From assembly GCA_947172415.1 (NCBI GenBank), contig OX359199.1, positions 2,568,001 to 2,632,000 of the forward strand: 64,000 nucleotides of DNA, written 5' to 3'. The notes under the pieces were generated by a model that was not told the DNA's origin, ran no database searches, and saw nothing but the letters and a program-made list of their open reading frames with translations. The DNA is from Chondrosia reniformis (taxonomy: Eukaryota > Porifera > Demospongiae > Chondrillida > Chondrillidae). This document shows, piece after piece, positions 50,201-59,699 of the stretch (its first letter is position 1; the number at the start of each line of letters is the position of its first letter). Both the position numbers and the translations under genes were made by a program.

Positions 50201-51077
50201 TCAATCCTATGGAAACTGTTTATGATCATGAAGTTTGATAAACAATATTTTATAAATTCCCTATCATTTCACTGCATGTATATATATAAAACAGTGCTAT
50301 CAGCTACATGTTTCATTCTATACCATTGCAGTTGGTCCTTTGGAGTTACAATGTGGGAGATATTTTCACAAGGTGAATGAAGTACTTCCAATAAGATGTA
50401 TACATGCAGCCTCTAAAGTATTTCATGTATGTATATGTATTCATGCAATGTAATGAAGGTTTTAATCACTAAGTCTATACAAAGACTATATATGGTGGAG
50501 AAATGCTATATGTTTATCGATTACAATGACCTTTTAATAATATTTAGGTTGTTTTCCCTATCCAACACATTCTGATTCTGAAATAATTGATTTGGTGAAA
50601 AATAAGCACTTCTTGGAAATCCCTGAAAATTGCAATCCAAAAGCGTAAGTAATATCTTAGCAGTGCCACCTTATTAAATGATTACCAACAGATCTGCATA
50701 CATATGTATATATATACGTACCTATGTTATTGTGCATACCGTATAGCAGGAAAATTTTGCGAGGTTGCATGTTTGCGATTTTCACGATTTGACCAAAATC
50801 GTGAAATTTTCTCCCAAAATATATAAGTGAGGAATATATGCTCCAGAGATATGCATTGTATCTAATACATTAATATGTAATGCATATATTTTGGTACAGT
50901 TATAATGTCATGCTGAAATGCTGGAATGTTGATGCTAAAGAAAGGCCAAACTTCAAGAAACTGCAAATAGAAATTGAGGAATTTCTCTATGACATTTACA
51001 ATCATTATGATAGCATTCTACCTGTTGTCGTAGAAGATGATAAATCCAATGGGGACAATCAGAGTGTTATTCAGTGA
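32298..51077 (+). CDS. Receptor tyrosine kinase with FN3 ectodomain (23 coding exons)
   Basis: Exons: 32298-32441, 32526-32630, 32956-33083, 37476-37602, 37803-37935, 38294-38377, 40147-40247, 40493-40561, 41009-41105, 41279-41478, 41570-41638, 42484-42559, 44367-44545, 44985-45111, 45176-45351, 45911-46157, 46589-46779, 47090-47152, 47858-48103, 48626-48846, 50332-50372, 50548-50644, 50900-51077; about 1032 aa. Signal peptide (aa 1-24), Cys-containing ectodomain with many N-glycosylation sequons, FN3-like domain next to the membrane (about aa 445-545), transmembrane helix (about 563-592), kinase (about 640-1010): loop GKGNFSTV, VALKIL lysine about 684, HRDLACRN (Asp about 866), DFG (about 884), PLRWMSVEAF. 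HRDLACRN and RWMSVEAF mark tyrosine specificity. An insert of about 90 residues splits the kinase. The activation loop has no tyrosine. The acceptor at 47858 is the least certain. No orthologue to a named vertebrate RTK can be assigned. Confidence 0.88.
33084..34140. other. RTK intron 3, part upstream of the Penelope-like element
   Basis: No exon recognised. Around 33998-34085 there is a partial fold-back family copy (catctaaagacgcagttgat, then cagacatttcgaccctgt). The short frame at 33164-33418, rich in Cys and Lys, has no recognised domain and is not bounded by convincing splice sites. Confidence 0.5.
34146..36914 (+). mobile_element. Penelope-like retroelement ORF with N-terminal GIY-YIG (Naiad type)
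   Basis: Open for about 922 codons between a stop at 34143 and the terminator at 36914, with no internal stop. Order: Cys-rich leader (KKCSNKRCKTC), GIY-YIG nuclease (about aa 50-150; VVYLITCKQCDVQYVGET, then LRSRMNNHR), a long linker, then a Penelope-type reverse transcriptase (about aa 460-800) with APADKASNNII, FYWMPKLHKNPYSYRFIA, motif A FDFSTLYTAIPH, motif B GIPMGTDCAPVVANLF, motif C YRYIDDLL and PFLDLDI. Classic Penelope elements have GIY-YIG after the RT; the reversed order marks the Naiad/Chlamys branch. No in-frame ATG precedes the nuclease, so the 5' end is probably lost, or the start is non-AUG. Lies in RTK intron 3, same strand. Confidence 0.88.
36915..37330 (+). mobile_element. 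3' side of the Naiad-type element
   Basis: Non-coding 3' region with a ggcgccaaaatagtgtatataagg block, then the ribozyme-like motif at 37170-37215, a purine-rich stretch, and a terminal block (ctaaagctctctttaggttt) that recurs alone at 13030-13110, 20521-20600 and 21740-21870. Recurrence of this block marks it as the retroelement's terminal part. Confidence 0.7.
37170..37215 (+). ncRNA. Hammerhead ribozyme-like motif at 3' side of Naiad-type element
   Basis: 46 nt. Stem I GGAUCA with UGACCC (five of six pairs), core CUGAUGA, stem II GGG with CCC (flanked by an A-A mismatch at its base), GAA, stem III ACG with UGU, and GUC at the cleavage position. Penelope-like elements are known to carry hammerheads in their terminal repeats. 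Confidence 0.72.
38044..38165. repeat. G-rich dispersed repeat fragment
   Basis: Second clear member of the family at 15180-15296 (shared gtttctaaaagtctaggggg type block) and starting with the agggctgcatgc end. In an RTK intron. Confidence 0.6.
38414..39140 (+). mobile_element. Hairpin-headed non-autonomous repeat, copy A
   Basis: Begins with a near-perfect inverted repeat: arms 38414-38519 and 38529-38635, about 106 bp each, loop cacccttgc. A non-coding body of about 500 bp follows (tgacgtcattaaaatgg, gctcaataata) and then a short terminal palindrome (gggagtactaccgtactccc) and gat. Copies B and C share the whole layout. Confidence 0.85.
39341..40088 (+). mobile_element. Hairpin-headed non-autonomous repeat, copy B
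   Basis: Arms 39341-39462 and 39472-39589 with the same loop as copy A, same body, and terminal palindrome agagagtactaccgtactct. Lies about 200 bp downstream of copy A in the same orientation and same RTK intron. Confidence 0.85.
40716..40790 (+). mobile_element. tRNA-derived SINE head, copy 3 (eroded)
   Basis: Keeps the A-box-like GTAGCTCAGTGGCAGAGCA. The B-box region is eroded (TGTTCAATTAT) and the acceptor ends no longer pair well. In an RTK intron. Confidence 0.6.
41930..42095. repeat. Fold-back repeat with hammerhead-like centre
   Basis: Related to 20170-20370. Ends tgatcatcttttgact and gaaagatgatccttt. The centre on the minus strand reads CTGAAGA, then a GATCC/GGGTC-type stem, then GAAAC, so the core is kept but flanking stem I pairing is not seen. 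Confidence 0.55.
42190..42440. repeat. Inverted duplication of a hammerhead-core-bearing terminal block
   Basis: Two near-identical arms of about 97 bp face each other, centred near 42310. Each contains CTGATGA, a GACC/GGTT stem with TACG loop and GAAACG, with the ATTAAATCTTTGGAATAGAA flank. Related single copies: 2455-2600 and 43780-43910. In an RTK intron. Confidence 0.8.
42890..43660 (+). pseudogene. Decayed non-LTR reverse transcriptase fragment
   Basis: The opening GTTQGDPLTMAMYAI resembles RT motif B. Next comes KVWYAVDASVG, where the YADD box has lost an Asp, then ELFSWWKKLVEHG, and later MDLLALPVRDGGTGIPIPL, typical of the RT-downstream part of LINE-type proteins. Several stops and frame changes break it. 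In an RTK intron. Confidence 0.65.
43780..44260 (-). pseudogene. Penelope-like element tail fragment (GIY-YIG end)
   Basis: On the minus strand 44246-44064 reads MAEHKRAVLRADMTNYLATH, then DISWDKATGIEGEQDRLRRK and IKEAIHI, the usual end of the C-terminal GIY-YIG domain. Below it, near 43861-43900, comes the terminal CTGATGA...GAAAC core. The RT part is missing. In an RTK intron. Confidence 0.7.
49222..50186 (+). mobile_element. Hairpin-headed repeat, copy C (longer, diverged arms)
   Basis: Same family, in the RTK intron between the exons ending 48846 and starting 50332. The outer arms start ctagaaatatta and end taatatttctag. They continue inward to about 49350 and back from about 49550, leaving a loop of about 200 bp. 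Arms are less alike than in A and B. Ends in agagagtactactgtactct then gat. Confidence 0.8.
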
Positions 51078-51114
51078 CAGCCAATTAACAAGAAAGAAGC
51101 ACCTCCTTCTTTTA

Positions 51115-51187
<73 letters not shown>

Positions 51188-51200
51188 ATTATTATTATTA
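51115..51200. repeat. (ATT)n microsatellite
   Basis: Nearly pure ATT repeat of about 85 bp starting less than 50 bp after the RTK stop codon, so probably in its 3' UTR. Confidence 0.95.
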
Positions 51201-51203
51201 TCA

Positions 51204-51400
51204 GAGTACGGTAGTATACTCTATATGTAGGGATGGAACCGGTTGTTTCGTTTTCCTTATACATTTTGTATAGCGAAAATCCGAAATAGGCTGAAAATCG
51301 CCGAAAAAAGGCTATAGGTGTAGTTAAGAATAGACCAGCCCTGCGACAAACTGGCCTTTAAGGCAAGCAACCATGGCAGTGGTCTCATTCTCCCCTGCCC
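51204..51400 (-). mobile_element. Hairpin-headed repeat, partial reverse copy D
   Basis: Begins cagagtacggtagtatactc, the reverse of the family terminus, followed by the reverse of the tagcgaaaatccgaaatagg part of the body. The hairpin head is absent. Confidence 0.65.
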
Positions 51401-51766
51401 GAAAATGAGTTGCACAATTACTTAAGGCATCATCATGATGCCAAGTGATATTTAGTTTAATTAATTTCTCAAAGTAGGATGTCATTCATAATCACTTCCT
51501 GAACTGTGATTAAAGCATCATCATGGTGCCAAAGTGTATGTCTATCTAAAAAGGAAAATTAAAGTTAAATATATATAACATTGAACAGTATTATTTGCTG
51601 GGGGTATGGGGGGTTTAGCCCCCCATATAGTTGGATTAAAATGTAGTCACCTGTATACATTAATGAAGCTGTGTATATATAGCTAAACACTTGTAATAGT
51701 AAATTGGAACTCCTAAATTAGGAACGTATTTAGGGAAATATAGGGAACTCTTTATAAAACTTTAGT

Positions 51767-52560
51767 CAGGTTATCCAGCATTTAAAGATGTCTATAGTCA
51801 TGTTGTGATGCAATCCCTATATACTCACAATTGTGTATTGAATGAAATTATAGTATTATTTGATAGCTGTTGTGATGCAATATTTTGTATTCTCTTTACC
51901 TGTTGCTGCACCAGAACGACAGGTCAGGTTATTCAGCATTTAAAGATGTCTACAGTCATGTTGTGATGCAATCCCTATACTCACTATTTTGTATTGAATG
52001 AAATTGTAGTATTATTTGATAGATGTTGTGATGCAATATTTTGTATTCTCTTTACCTGTTGCTGCGCCAGAACGACAGGTCAGGTTATTCAGCATTTAAA
52101 GATGTCTACAGTCATGTTGTGATGCAATCCCTATACTCACTATTTTGTATTGAATGAAATTGTAGTATTATTTGATAGATGTTGTGATGCAATATTTTGT
52201 ATTCTCTTTACCTGTCGCTGCACCAGAACAACAGGACAGGTTATCCAGCATTTAAAGGTGTCTACAGTCATGTTGTGATGCAATCCCTATATACTCACAA
52301 TTGTGTATTGAATGAAATTATAGTATTATTTGATAGTTGTTGTGATGCAATATTTTGTATTCTCTTTACCTGTCGCTGCACCAGAACAACAGGTCAGGTT
52401 ATCCAGCATTTAAAGGTGTCTACAGTCATGTTGTGATGCAATCCCTATACACACTATTGTGTATTGAATGAAATTATAGTATTATTTGATAGTTGTTGTG
52501 ATACAATATTTTGTATTCTCTTTACCTGTCGCTGCGCCAGAACGACAGGTCAGGCTCTCT
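51767..52560. repeat. 157-bp tandem repeat, five copies plus a partial one
   Basis: Units start near 51767, 51924, 52081, 52237, 52395 and 52551 with caggttat(c/t)cagcatttaaag. Each contains tcatgttgtgatgcaatccc and ends in ccagaacgacaggt. They differ by a few substitutions, some shared between alternating units. No coding meaning. Confidence 0.95.
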
Positions 52561-55100
52561 AGCATTTAGTACAATTTTAAACCATGAAGTACTTTTGAAT
52601 GCAGTAGACATTCATAAATACAATTGCTACATATAATTTAAATTAAAAAGTATAAGTTGGTTATCTCAAATTAAATTAATAATAATTAATATTACAACAT
52701 GTTAACATTTGATATTGTTTCTAAATTGAAGAGCTGTTAATGTAAAAGCTAAAATAATCACTATTATATATATAGATATAGATACAAAATTTAAACATTG
52801 AACACTGTTTCTAATGTATTAAAATTGTTGAATGTAATGTTCAAAGTATAGGGAGCCACTTTTTTTAAATATGGTCCAAGAATATCTTTCTGAATTCCTA
52901 TAAATATGGATGATGGAACAATATTGATTAAATGCACACTGTATTCATTGTATATTATGTAGGAATTTATAATAGTTGTTTTTATATCTGTATGTATAGT
53001 CAGTGCTAATTATAGCATACATGAATATAGTGGGGATATGTTTATATATGAAATGTTACAGCAGCTATTAACAATAAAATTAACTTCCTACTGAACTAGA
53101 TGCACATATAAGGAAAACTATTATCTGTTTTTGAACACATATGCATAACATAAATGTCTTAAAAACAACAAACAACCACATGAAGCTTCAGTGCATATAT
53201 CAAAATTAATCATTGAATGATTGTACATGTATCAATTAACAAATAAGGCAATTACTCAAAGAATGTAATCCGCATGCAATTATGGGTAGTACCTATATAC
53301 TGTACATATAAAAGATGCACAGTGGAACCTGCATAATCTGACATGCACTGATCGATGGAGCTTCCCAAAATTTGGATTATGGAGGGGTTGTGAGTTTTTA
53401 GAGAACCAACAACATAATTATATTAATTGATCATAATTTTTGTATAATGTTTATAATGTTTATTTATCCCATCTAATATTGCATATGGACAGTTAGGCTT
53501 CATGTTTAGTCCCTCTTCTGTCATAATTATACCATTGTTTCCTTTTATATTATTATAAAAAGTCCTTGGCAAAAAATATACATTCGCAAAAAACTCCCTC
53601 AAGCCCCCAGTTTGTAACCTATACAGTGAATATAATCTATACAAATTTGAAAAAGAAAACTGTTATGGAGTCAATATATATAGAGCCATATTAAACTCAG
53701 AGTGTGAAAATACTGTATTATTCTTTTCCATTGTAAAATAATTTCTTACATCTAGTTCTTGAAGAATCGGTCATTATAAAGCCTGAATTTTATCTAAATA
53801 TGCATGGTTACTCTGCGCTTGGACAGTTTATCCAGTCCTGTATGCCTACATAGTTTAGATACTTGATGATTTGATCAACGCTTGCGTGCAGGTAGGTCAT
53901 GTAAAGTTGTATTAAGGTCACTCCAAATTATACTCTAGTTTCCCGTCCCCCCAGGTGCCAAAAAGCATGCGGGAGGGAGAGTATTTTTTTATTCATTATT
54001 TCATTATTTTAAAATAATAGTGTATGCAAGAAGGTAAATGGACAAAAAGTGTATAAATAGATAGTCTTCAATGTATTCTATTATTAATTAAAAATCGTTC
54101 ACGGAAGAAGCATCCAAGTGCAACTAACATCAAAAAGGCTTGTGTTTACCAGTGTCATAGTCTTCACATCGCTGTAGGACTAGATGTAGGAGACCACAAG
54201 TCTAATGTGACAATGAACGCATGCACTACATGTGCTTTACACACCGCAAAACGCTTTATTAAGGTTTTTACAATGGGTAATACTGGTATAACTGGTATAT
54301 AATAAAAATACAGACAATAATGAAAAATGCAGGCGGCTTCATGTAATGCATGTGGGCGGTGGACAGGAACTAAAGTGTAATTTGGAGTGGCCTAATGAGT
54401 GCGTTGTAGGAGGTGATGATCCATCACTCCATTTTGTGTTGATTTCCTAAGGATTCCAATTTATTAAATAGTCAGTTGTGTAGGTTCCACTGTATATATA
54501 TAAATAACTGCAATTGAATAGGAAGTAAATAAAAGGAATGAATTAAGGAAAAACAAATATGAAAAGGCATCAGTCCACCTGTAATCTTATATATATAGTG
54601 GGACCTGGGTTATCCAATACTGTTTGTTCCCTGCCAAAACATACTTACATATTAATTAGTACAATGCAAACATCTACTGCTTGAATTTCATATATTCATC
54701 CCGAAATTTAGGTATTTGTCTATAGAAATAACAACTATGTCATACATATATATGTTAGCAAAGTGCATTAACTGGTACTTTTGAAAAGTCAAATGTTTGC
54801 AGATTTTGGGAACTGCTAACTGTAATGTTAGAGGATGAGGTGAAAATGGAAGTCTCAATAGAGGTTTGGGGTCTGCTGATACGGCCAACCTTGGATAGCA
54901 AAGAGCTAATAGTATTTTTTCTTCTATTACTGGATGGAAGGTTTTCACATAGGGTTTGTCAAACTGTGATCATTAATATATATATAAAATATTCAATTCT
55001 GTAGATTCAGATAGGCATCAGCTTAAATGTATTTTAAGGGTTTTAAGTTACATTAGTGCTATTTCGAAGACACTTTCCCACCAAAACCTTTAGCATTAAC
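52561..55100. other. Intergenic AT-rich region
   Basis: About 2.5 kb with no coding region that I can support. Open frames such as 53423-53644 and 54688-54948 (minus) show no domain. Short repeat remnants (gtggaacctgcataatctga near 53322, also near 4824-4842) are present. Confidence 0.6.
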
Positions 55101-55214
55101 ACATTAATATGAAAATACCTGACGAATTTCAAGAACAACTTTCCATGGAAATTTGCAACTGTAAGTCCATTAGCTCTTTGTATAAGTGTCTTGTGATCTG
55201 CCTACTACACAATT

Positions 55215-55360
55215 TATTTGATATTAATCAAATCATATGGCATTATTCAAATTATATGACATTATTCAAATCATATGACATTAATCAAATCATGTGACAT
55301 TAATCAAATCATATGGCATTAATCAAATCATATGACATTAATCAAATCATATGACATTCA
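55215..55360. repeat. 19-bp tandem repeat
   Basis: Head-to-tail copies of attaatcaaatcatatgac with small variants, immediately upstream of the Penelope-like fragment that begins near 55380. Confidence 0.9.
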
Positions 55361-55379
55361 TGATTGACTCAGTAATATA

Positions 55380-56900
55380 CAAACTGCCAAGGAACTCACC
55401 AAGATCATCTCCCCCCCTAACAGGAAAGTGACCATCCTTTGTGAAAGACTCCCACAATTTTGTCGAAGATTCACAACTGTCATGGTGAGTTTTGATGTGA
55501 CACAATTATTCACCAGGGTTCCAATTCATGAGTCATTAGAGATCATCCAACATAAGATTGAGAACAACCCAAACATTCAATGCAGAACAACCCTCTCCAC
55601 TGACAGAATTAAGGAACTTCTTCTCAGATGCCTAACAACATACTTCCAATGGAAAGACCAGTTCTATGAACAAAGGGAGCGAGCAGCCATGGGAAATCCA
55701 CTCTCCTCCGTGATCGCTAACTTGTACATGGAACATTTTGTAGAAGAAGCCCTGTCAACGGCATCAGTCAAGCCACAAACTTGGCTCAGGTATGTGGACG
55801 ACATTTTCATCATCTGGAATGAAGGAGAAGAAGCACTGGAGAACTTCCACCAACACCTCAACAACCAGAGACCTTCCATTAAGTTCACAAGAGAAATGGA
55901 AGAGGAACTCACTAGCTTTCCTGGATGTCCTCATAAAAAAGGAGGAAAACGGACAACACCGATCTACAGAAAGAAGACACACACAGACAGGTACATCAAA
56001 TATAGCTCCCACCACCATCCCAACACTAAGTCAGGAGTCATCAGCTGTCTGCGGGTGAGAGCACAACGTGTGTGTGATACAGATCAACTGGAACAGGAAA
56101 TGCAACACCTGGAAGAAGCCTTCAAAAGGAATGGACAACCAGAGAGAATAATTTGTATCCAAAGAAACAACTAGAACCACACATGACCGAAGATTCAACA
56201 CCACCACCTAGAACTGCCAACAAGAAGATCATAAGCTTCTCATACATCAAAGGAACCACAGAAAGACTGGGGAAAATCTGCCTCAAACATGGATTAATCC
56301 CTGTGTTTAGACACAGTGACACGCTGAGAGAGATTATATCCAATCCAAAGAAGAATGTACACAGGTATAGGAACAAAGGCGTCATCTATAGGATCCCATG
56401 TAAAGACTGTAGGGAGGTCTACATTGGAGAAACAGGAAGACCTCTAAGTGTGAGGATCACAGAACACCAACTCGCAGTACAGAAGAGGGACAATTTCTTA
56501 AGAACATTGCCAACGCTGTCCACGCGGAGAAAATGGGACACACCATCAATTGGAAGGGTGCACACCATCTGGACAGGGAACCAATGTTGAAGCTAAGGAA
56601 GATCAAGGAAAGCCTGCACATCAAACAAGAAAGGACCTACAACCTGAACCAAGGAGTCCCTATCCATCCAACATGGGACTCTTTATTTGGCATCACCTAA
56701 TCATACTGTGTTCATTCTATACATTCCATTGGTTGTTTTTTCAATAATTTTTATCATTTTTTTCAATTATTTTTCAATTTATTAACAACCAATCACCATC
56801 CCATACAGTATTTAAACCCATTGTCACCTAATTGTTGTATACCTGAAGAAGCCCGAGAAGGGTGAAACGTTGTAGTGATTATTTTTGAAGTGAATTGTTC
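55380..56900 (+). pseudogene. Penelope-like retroelement, canonical order, 5'-truncated and frameshifted
   Basis: Reverse transcriptase part: VSFDVTQLFTRVPIHESL (motif A), AMGNPLSSVIANLYMEHF (motif B), LRYVDDIFIIW (motif C), then YRKKTHTDRYIKY. After a frame change near 56160: VIYRIPCKDCREVYIGETGR, the GIY-YIG nuclease at the C-terminal side, broken again near 56510. The LAFLDVLIKK block after motif C lies in another frame (about 55910-55955), implying two compensating indels. The 5' half of the RT is missing. Near 56840 a CTGAAGA...GAAAC hammerhead-like core follows the coding part. Confidence 0.85.
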
Positions 56901-57039
56901 AAAGACGTGTGTTAAAAGGCCTAATAATTGACCAAATTGAATATCATAGGTATGAGTAATGTACCTAGCACACTTTGATGGTGTCATTCTTTCTTTCTTT
57001 CTAGAAGAAGTAGATTCCCTCTACTAGCTCTTTCCACGA

Positions 57040-57880
57040 CAAAGGCTTTACATGCCGTATTTCAATTCCCTCCACATTTTTTCGATTGAGTTAATGTCAG
57101 CGCTGCTTGCTGGGGTGGGCCACCTATTAATTCCTTGTTGTTCAATTCTTTTGCTTTCTTACTTGTACACTTTGGATCATTGTCCTGCATGAATTGATAT
57201 CCGTAGCCCTGAAACTTCTCTTTAATGAATGGGAAAAAGAAGGAGCATAAAATCCCAATTGTAAAGTGGAGCATCTATAGTCTGATTGAAGATGCGTATC
57301 TGTGTAGTTCCTCTCTTAGAAATGCTTGCCCAAACCATGAACTTTGAGTGTGTACTTGGCCTGTGGCTTCGACTGCCTTTCCTTTCCAATCTTTACACGC
57401 ATTGTTTGGCTGTGTCTCTTCAATTGAATGGAAGATTCCTCTGTCCATATGATGTTTTTGAAGTTGTAAGTAGTGTCTATGCACATCCTTGCAAATTCCA
57501 CACATTTGCTATGGTTCTTCTCAGAAATCTTTGGCCCAAATTGCATTCTTTATATTTTTACAGCAATCCATTGCAAGGATGTACGCAGATATATACCTTC
57601 GTATAGTTGGAGGACTGATTTCGACAGCAAAGTTTTGTGTCACCAGCGTTGCAATTTGACAGAGGACAGCTTGTCATCTTCCTCAAGCTGCTGGTCCATG
57701 TATTCTGCAATTTCGCTGCTTATTTTCGAAGCTCGTCCACATCGCAGTTGTCTTCTAGGCAATTTTGCTCCTACCAGCAGAAGATCCACTTTCTTACAGT
57801 TGTTCGAGTCGTGTCTCTTCACTCTGTGTGTAGAATCCTGACGATGGAGGAGATACTCTGTCCTTGCGTCCATAAACTAA
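57040..57880 (-). pseudogene. Tc1/mariner-like transposase, decayed
   Basis: Minus strand. An N-terminal DNA-binding part (GRASKISSEIAEYMDQQLEE) is followed by FKNIIWTEESSIQL, an HVWAGIS-like block, FMQDNDPKCTSKKAKE and a SADINSIEKMW-type end. Several frameshifts separate these. The usual first catalytic Asp (WTDES) is Glu here (WTEES), so even the conserved parts look inactive. Confidence 0.75.
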
Positions 57881-58189
57881 CAATGCACTGTCATAAATAG
57901 CCAGATAAAAGGGTAGACATGTCTTTGCTCTGCTGCTACACGGCGATTCGCTCTCCAAGATCACACCTGCATGTATACCTGCATGAATCAATCAATCGTC
58001 AATCTGAATCAATGCATAGAGGTCACAAGTCCTATATATAGACGGGAGCTAGATTGATGAGAAAAGTATGTATTCATTATTTTTACATTCATCTTTTTTA
58101 CCAATTAAAGCTTCCTTTAGTATGAAGGCCCCAATTAGTGTACTAAATACTCCTGGAAAAAGACAACACATACAGAAGTAGGTGAATCA

Positions 58190-58920
58190 AATGCGATCAC
58201 TCAACATATGGCAATACATCGAAAAGAGACTAAGATACAAACTCTTATGGAGGATGCCCAACCGGTAACACAAGATCTCTCTAAAGACATGGAAGCCATA
58301 ATGTCTGCAGCAAATGATTATGTTCAGAAACTGCCAAATTCAAGCATCAAAAGAACAACAGGTCTGTTTACATGCATTGTGATCCCTGCATAAATTCAGT
58401 AATTGCTCCATGCCTGCATATATGTCACGAGGTAATTAGAAAAAAGCAGCTCAAGTTAAATGGCCTCAGGGGATGAAATGGCACCCCCTCATGATTAAGT
58501 GGTGATTGTATCTCAAGTCACTATCTACTACATCCTATGAAGTCCTCCAAGATGTCATAGGGTTGCCATCCAGTAGGACATTACGAGACTACACACACTG
58601 GATGCCTACTGAACCAGGTTAGTCTGCCACTATATGTATAAAATAATTTATCAATTAAGAGTAAATGATAATTGGTTATAATACATGCCATAAAATGTAC
58701 ATTGCTTAGTCTTGACTCGATGGAACTTTAGTGTAAATTTGTGGTAGGGATGTAGTGGGCAGCTTTAATCTTTTATGGACAACAGACTTTTGTTTTAATT
58801 TCCTATATATGCATGAGACATTTGGTCTTTCCATATGTATCTTCCAGGATTGCACACAGAAGTCTTGGGAGACCACACTTACTACGATCCTAGTAACGGA
58901 AGTAATAAGCGAGTCGAGTG
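58190..58920 (+). pseudogene. P-element/THAP9-like transposase fragment
   Basis: The block KWPQGMKWHPLMIKW, an in-frame TGA, then LYLKSLSTTSYEVLQD and LPSSRTLRDYTHWMPTEPG (58446-58617) has the layout of P-element/THAP9-type transposases. A GT-AG intron (about 58618-58848) would join GLHTEVLGDHTYYDP. Upstream, 58208-58380 encodes an acidic and Gln-rich linker-like stretch. The premature stop indicates decay. Confidence 0.55.
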
Positions 58921-59020
58921 ATGGGCAAAAACCGGAAAAGTAGCAAACAGCGTTCCAGCCGTGCGTGGGCGTTTCCAGTCCCGGTTACGTAAGTATACAC
59001 ATTCTATGGTAACATAATAA

Positions 59021-59029
59021 TAGGGACAC
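59021..59029. repeat. Left target-site duplication
   Basis: tagggacac, identical to 59668-59676, immediately outside the terminal inverted repeat that begins at 59030. Confidence 0.85.
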
Positions 59030-59667
59030 TAGTCTCGCGTAGCTCAGACCGCTATCTCGCCTCCATATTTATATTATGACGTCACACGGTCGGCGAGATA
59101 GGGTCTGGTCAATTGCCTATACCATTTTTGTTCTGGCCCCCGGAAGTTGGGGGCTCATTAAATATGCAGTTACCATGGAAATAATTATATTCATACGAGA
59201 TACGCGTATGTAACGTGAACACCGCAAATCGTCCTATACGATCTACGTACGAGATGAGTACTTCTAAATCTAGTGATCTTACGGGAATTCTTGTGGACGT
59301 TGCTAAATTGTTTGGTGTTGGGAGCTTTAAGGACAAGCAAATCGAAGCCTTTAAGGCCTTTGTAAGCGGGAAGGATACCTTTGTTTCTCTGCCGACGGGT
59401 TATGGCAAATCCGTCATCTACGCAGCACTACCGATTATTTTTGAACCCGAAAAGGGAGCATTACAGTTTGCATTAGCCCTCTGACATCGGTTAGGATTGA
59501 TCAGAGCGTATGCGTTAGAAGTGCGTTTATCATCGCCTACCACTTCCGGAACACTTCGGGCCAGAACAAAAATGGTATAGGCAATTGACCAGACCCTATC
59601 TCGCCGACCGTGTGACGTCATAATATAAATATGGAGGCGAGATAGCGGTCTGAGCTACGCGAGACTA
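59030..59667 (+). mobile_element. MULE-like element with 110-bp TIRs carrying a helicase fragment
   Basis: Terminal inverted repeats 59030-59139 and 59558-59667 are essentially identical. Outer ends read tagtctcgcgtagctcagac. A perfect 9-bp duplication (tagggacac) flanks them. Long TIRs with a 9-bp duplication are typical of Mutator-like elements. The interior has no transposase; it holds one helicase-like frame, so this is a non-autonomous, gene-fragment-carrying element. It ends 32 bp before the GARS1 upstream start codon. Confidence 0.8.
59254..59484 (+). CDS. RecQ-like helicase N-terminal fragment captured in transposon
   Basis: 76 codons from the first ATG. SFKDKQIEAFKAFVSGKDTF is the Q-motif-like lead-in of RecQ-type DEAD helicases and SLPTGYGKSVIYAALP is motif I (Walker A) with the GKS ATP-binding residues. 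The frame stops about 25 residues later, long before motif II, so no complete helicase is present. It lies wholly between the two TIRs. Likely a captured gene piece; whether it is expressed is unknown. Confidence 0.75.
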   Translation: MSTSKSSDLTGILVDVAKLFGVGSFKDKQIEAFKAFVSGKDTFVSLPTGYGKSVIYAALPIIFEPEKGALQFALAL

Positions 59668-59676
59668 TAGGGACAC
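59668..59676. repeat. Right target-site duplication
   Basis: tagggacac, directly after the right TIR end gagacta. Confidence 0.85.
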
Positions 59677-59699
59677 GTGGGGATTGCATTTTACATTTG

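Noticed and set aside
56837..56880. Full hammerhead ribozyme at the 3' side of the canonical Penelope-like copy
   Set aside because: The CTGAAGA and GAAAC core is present, but stem I pairs for only about three bases, so it is noted as hammerhead-like and not called separately.
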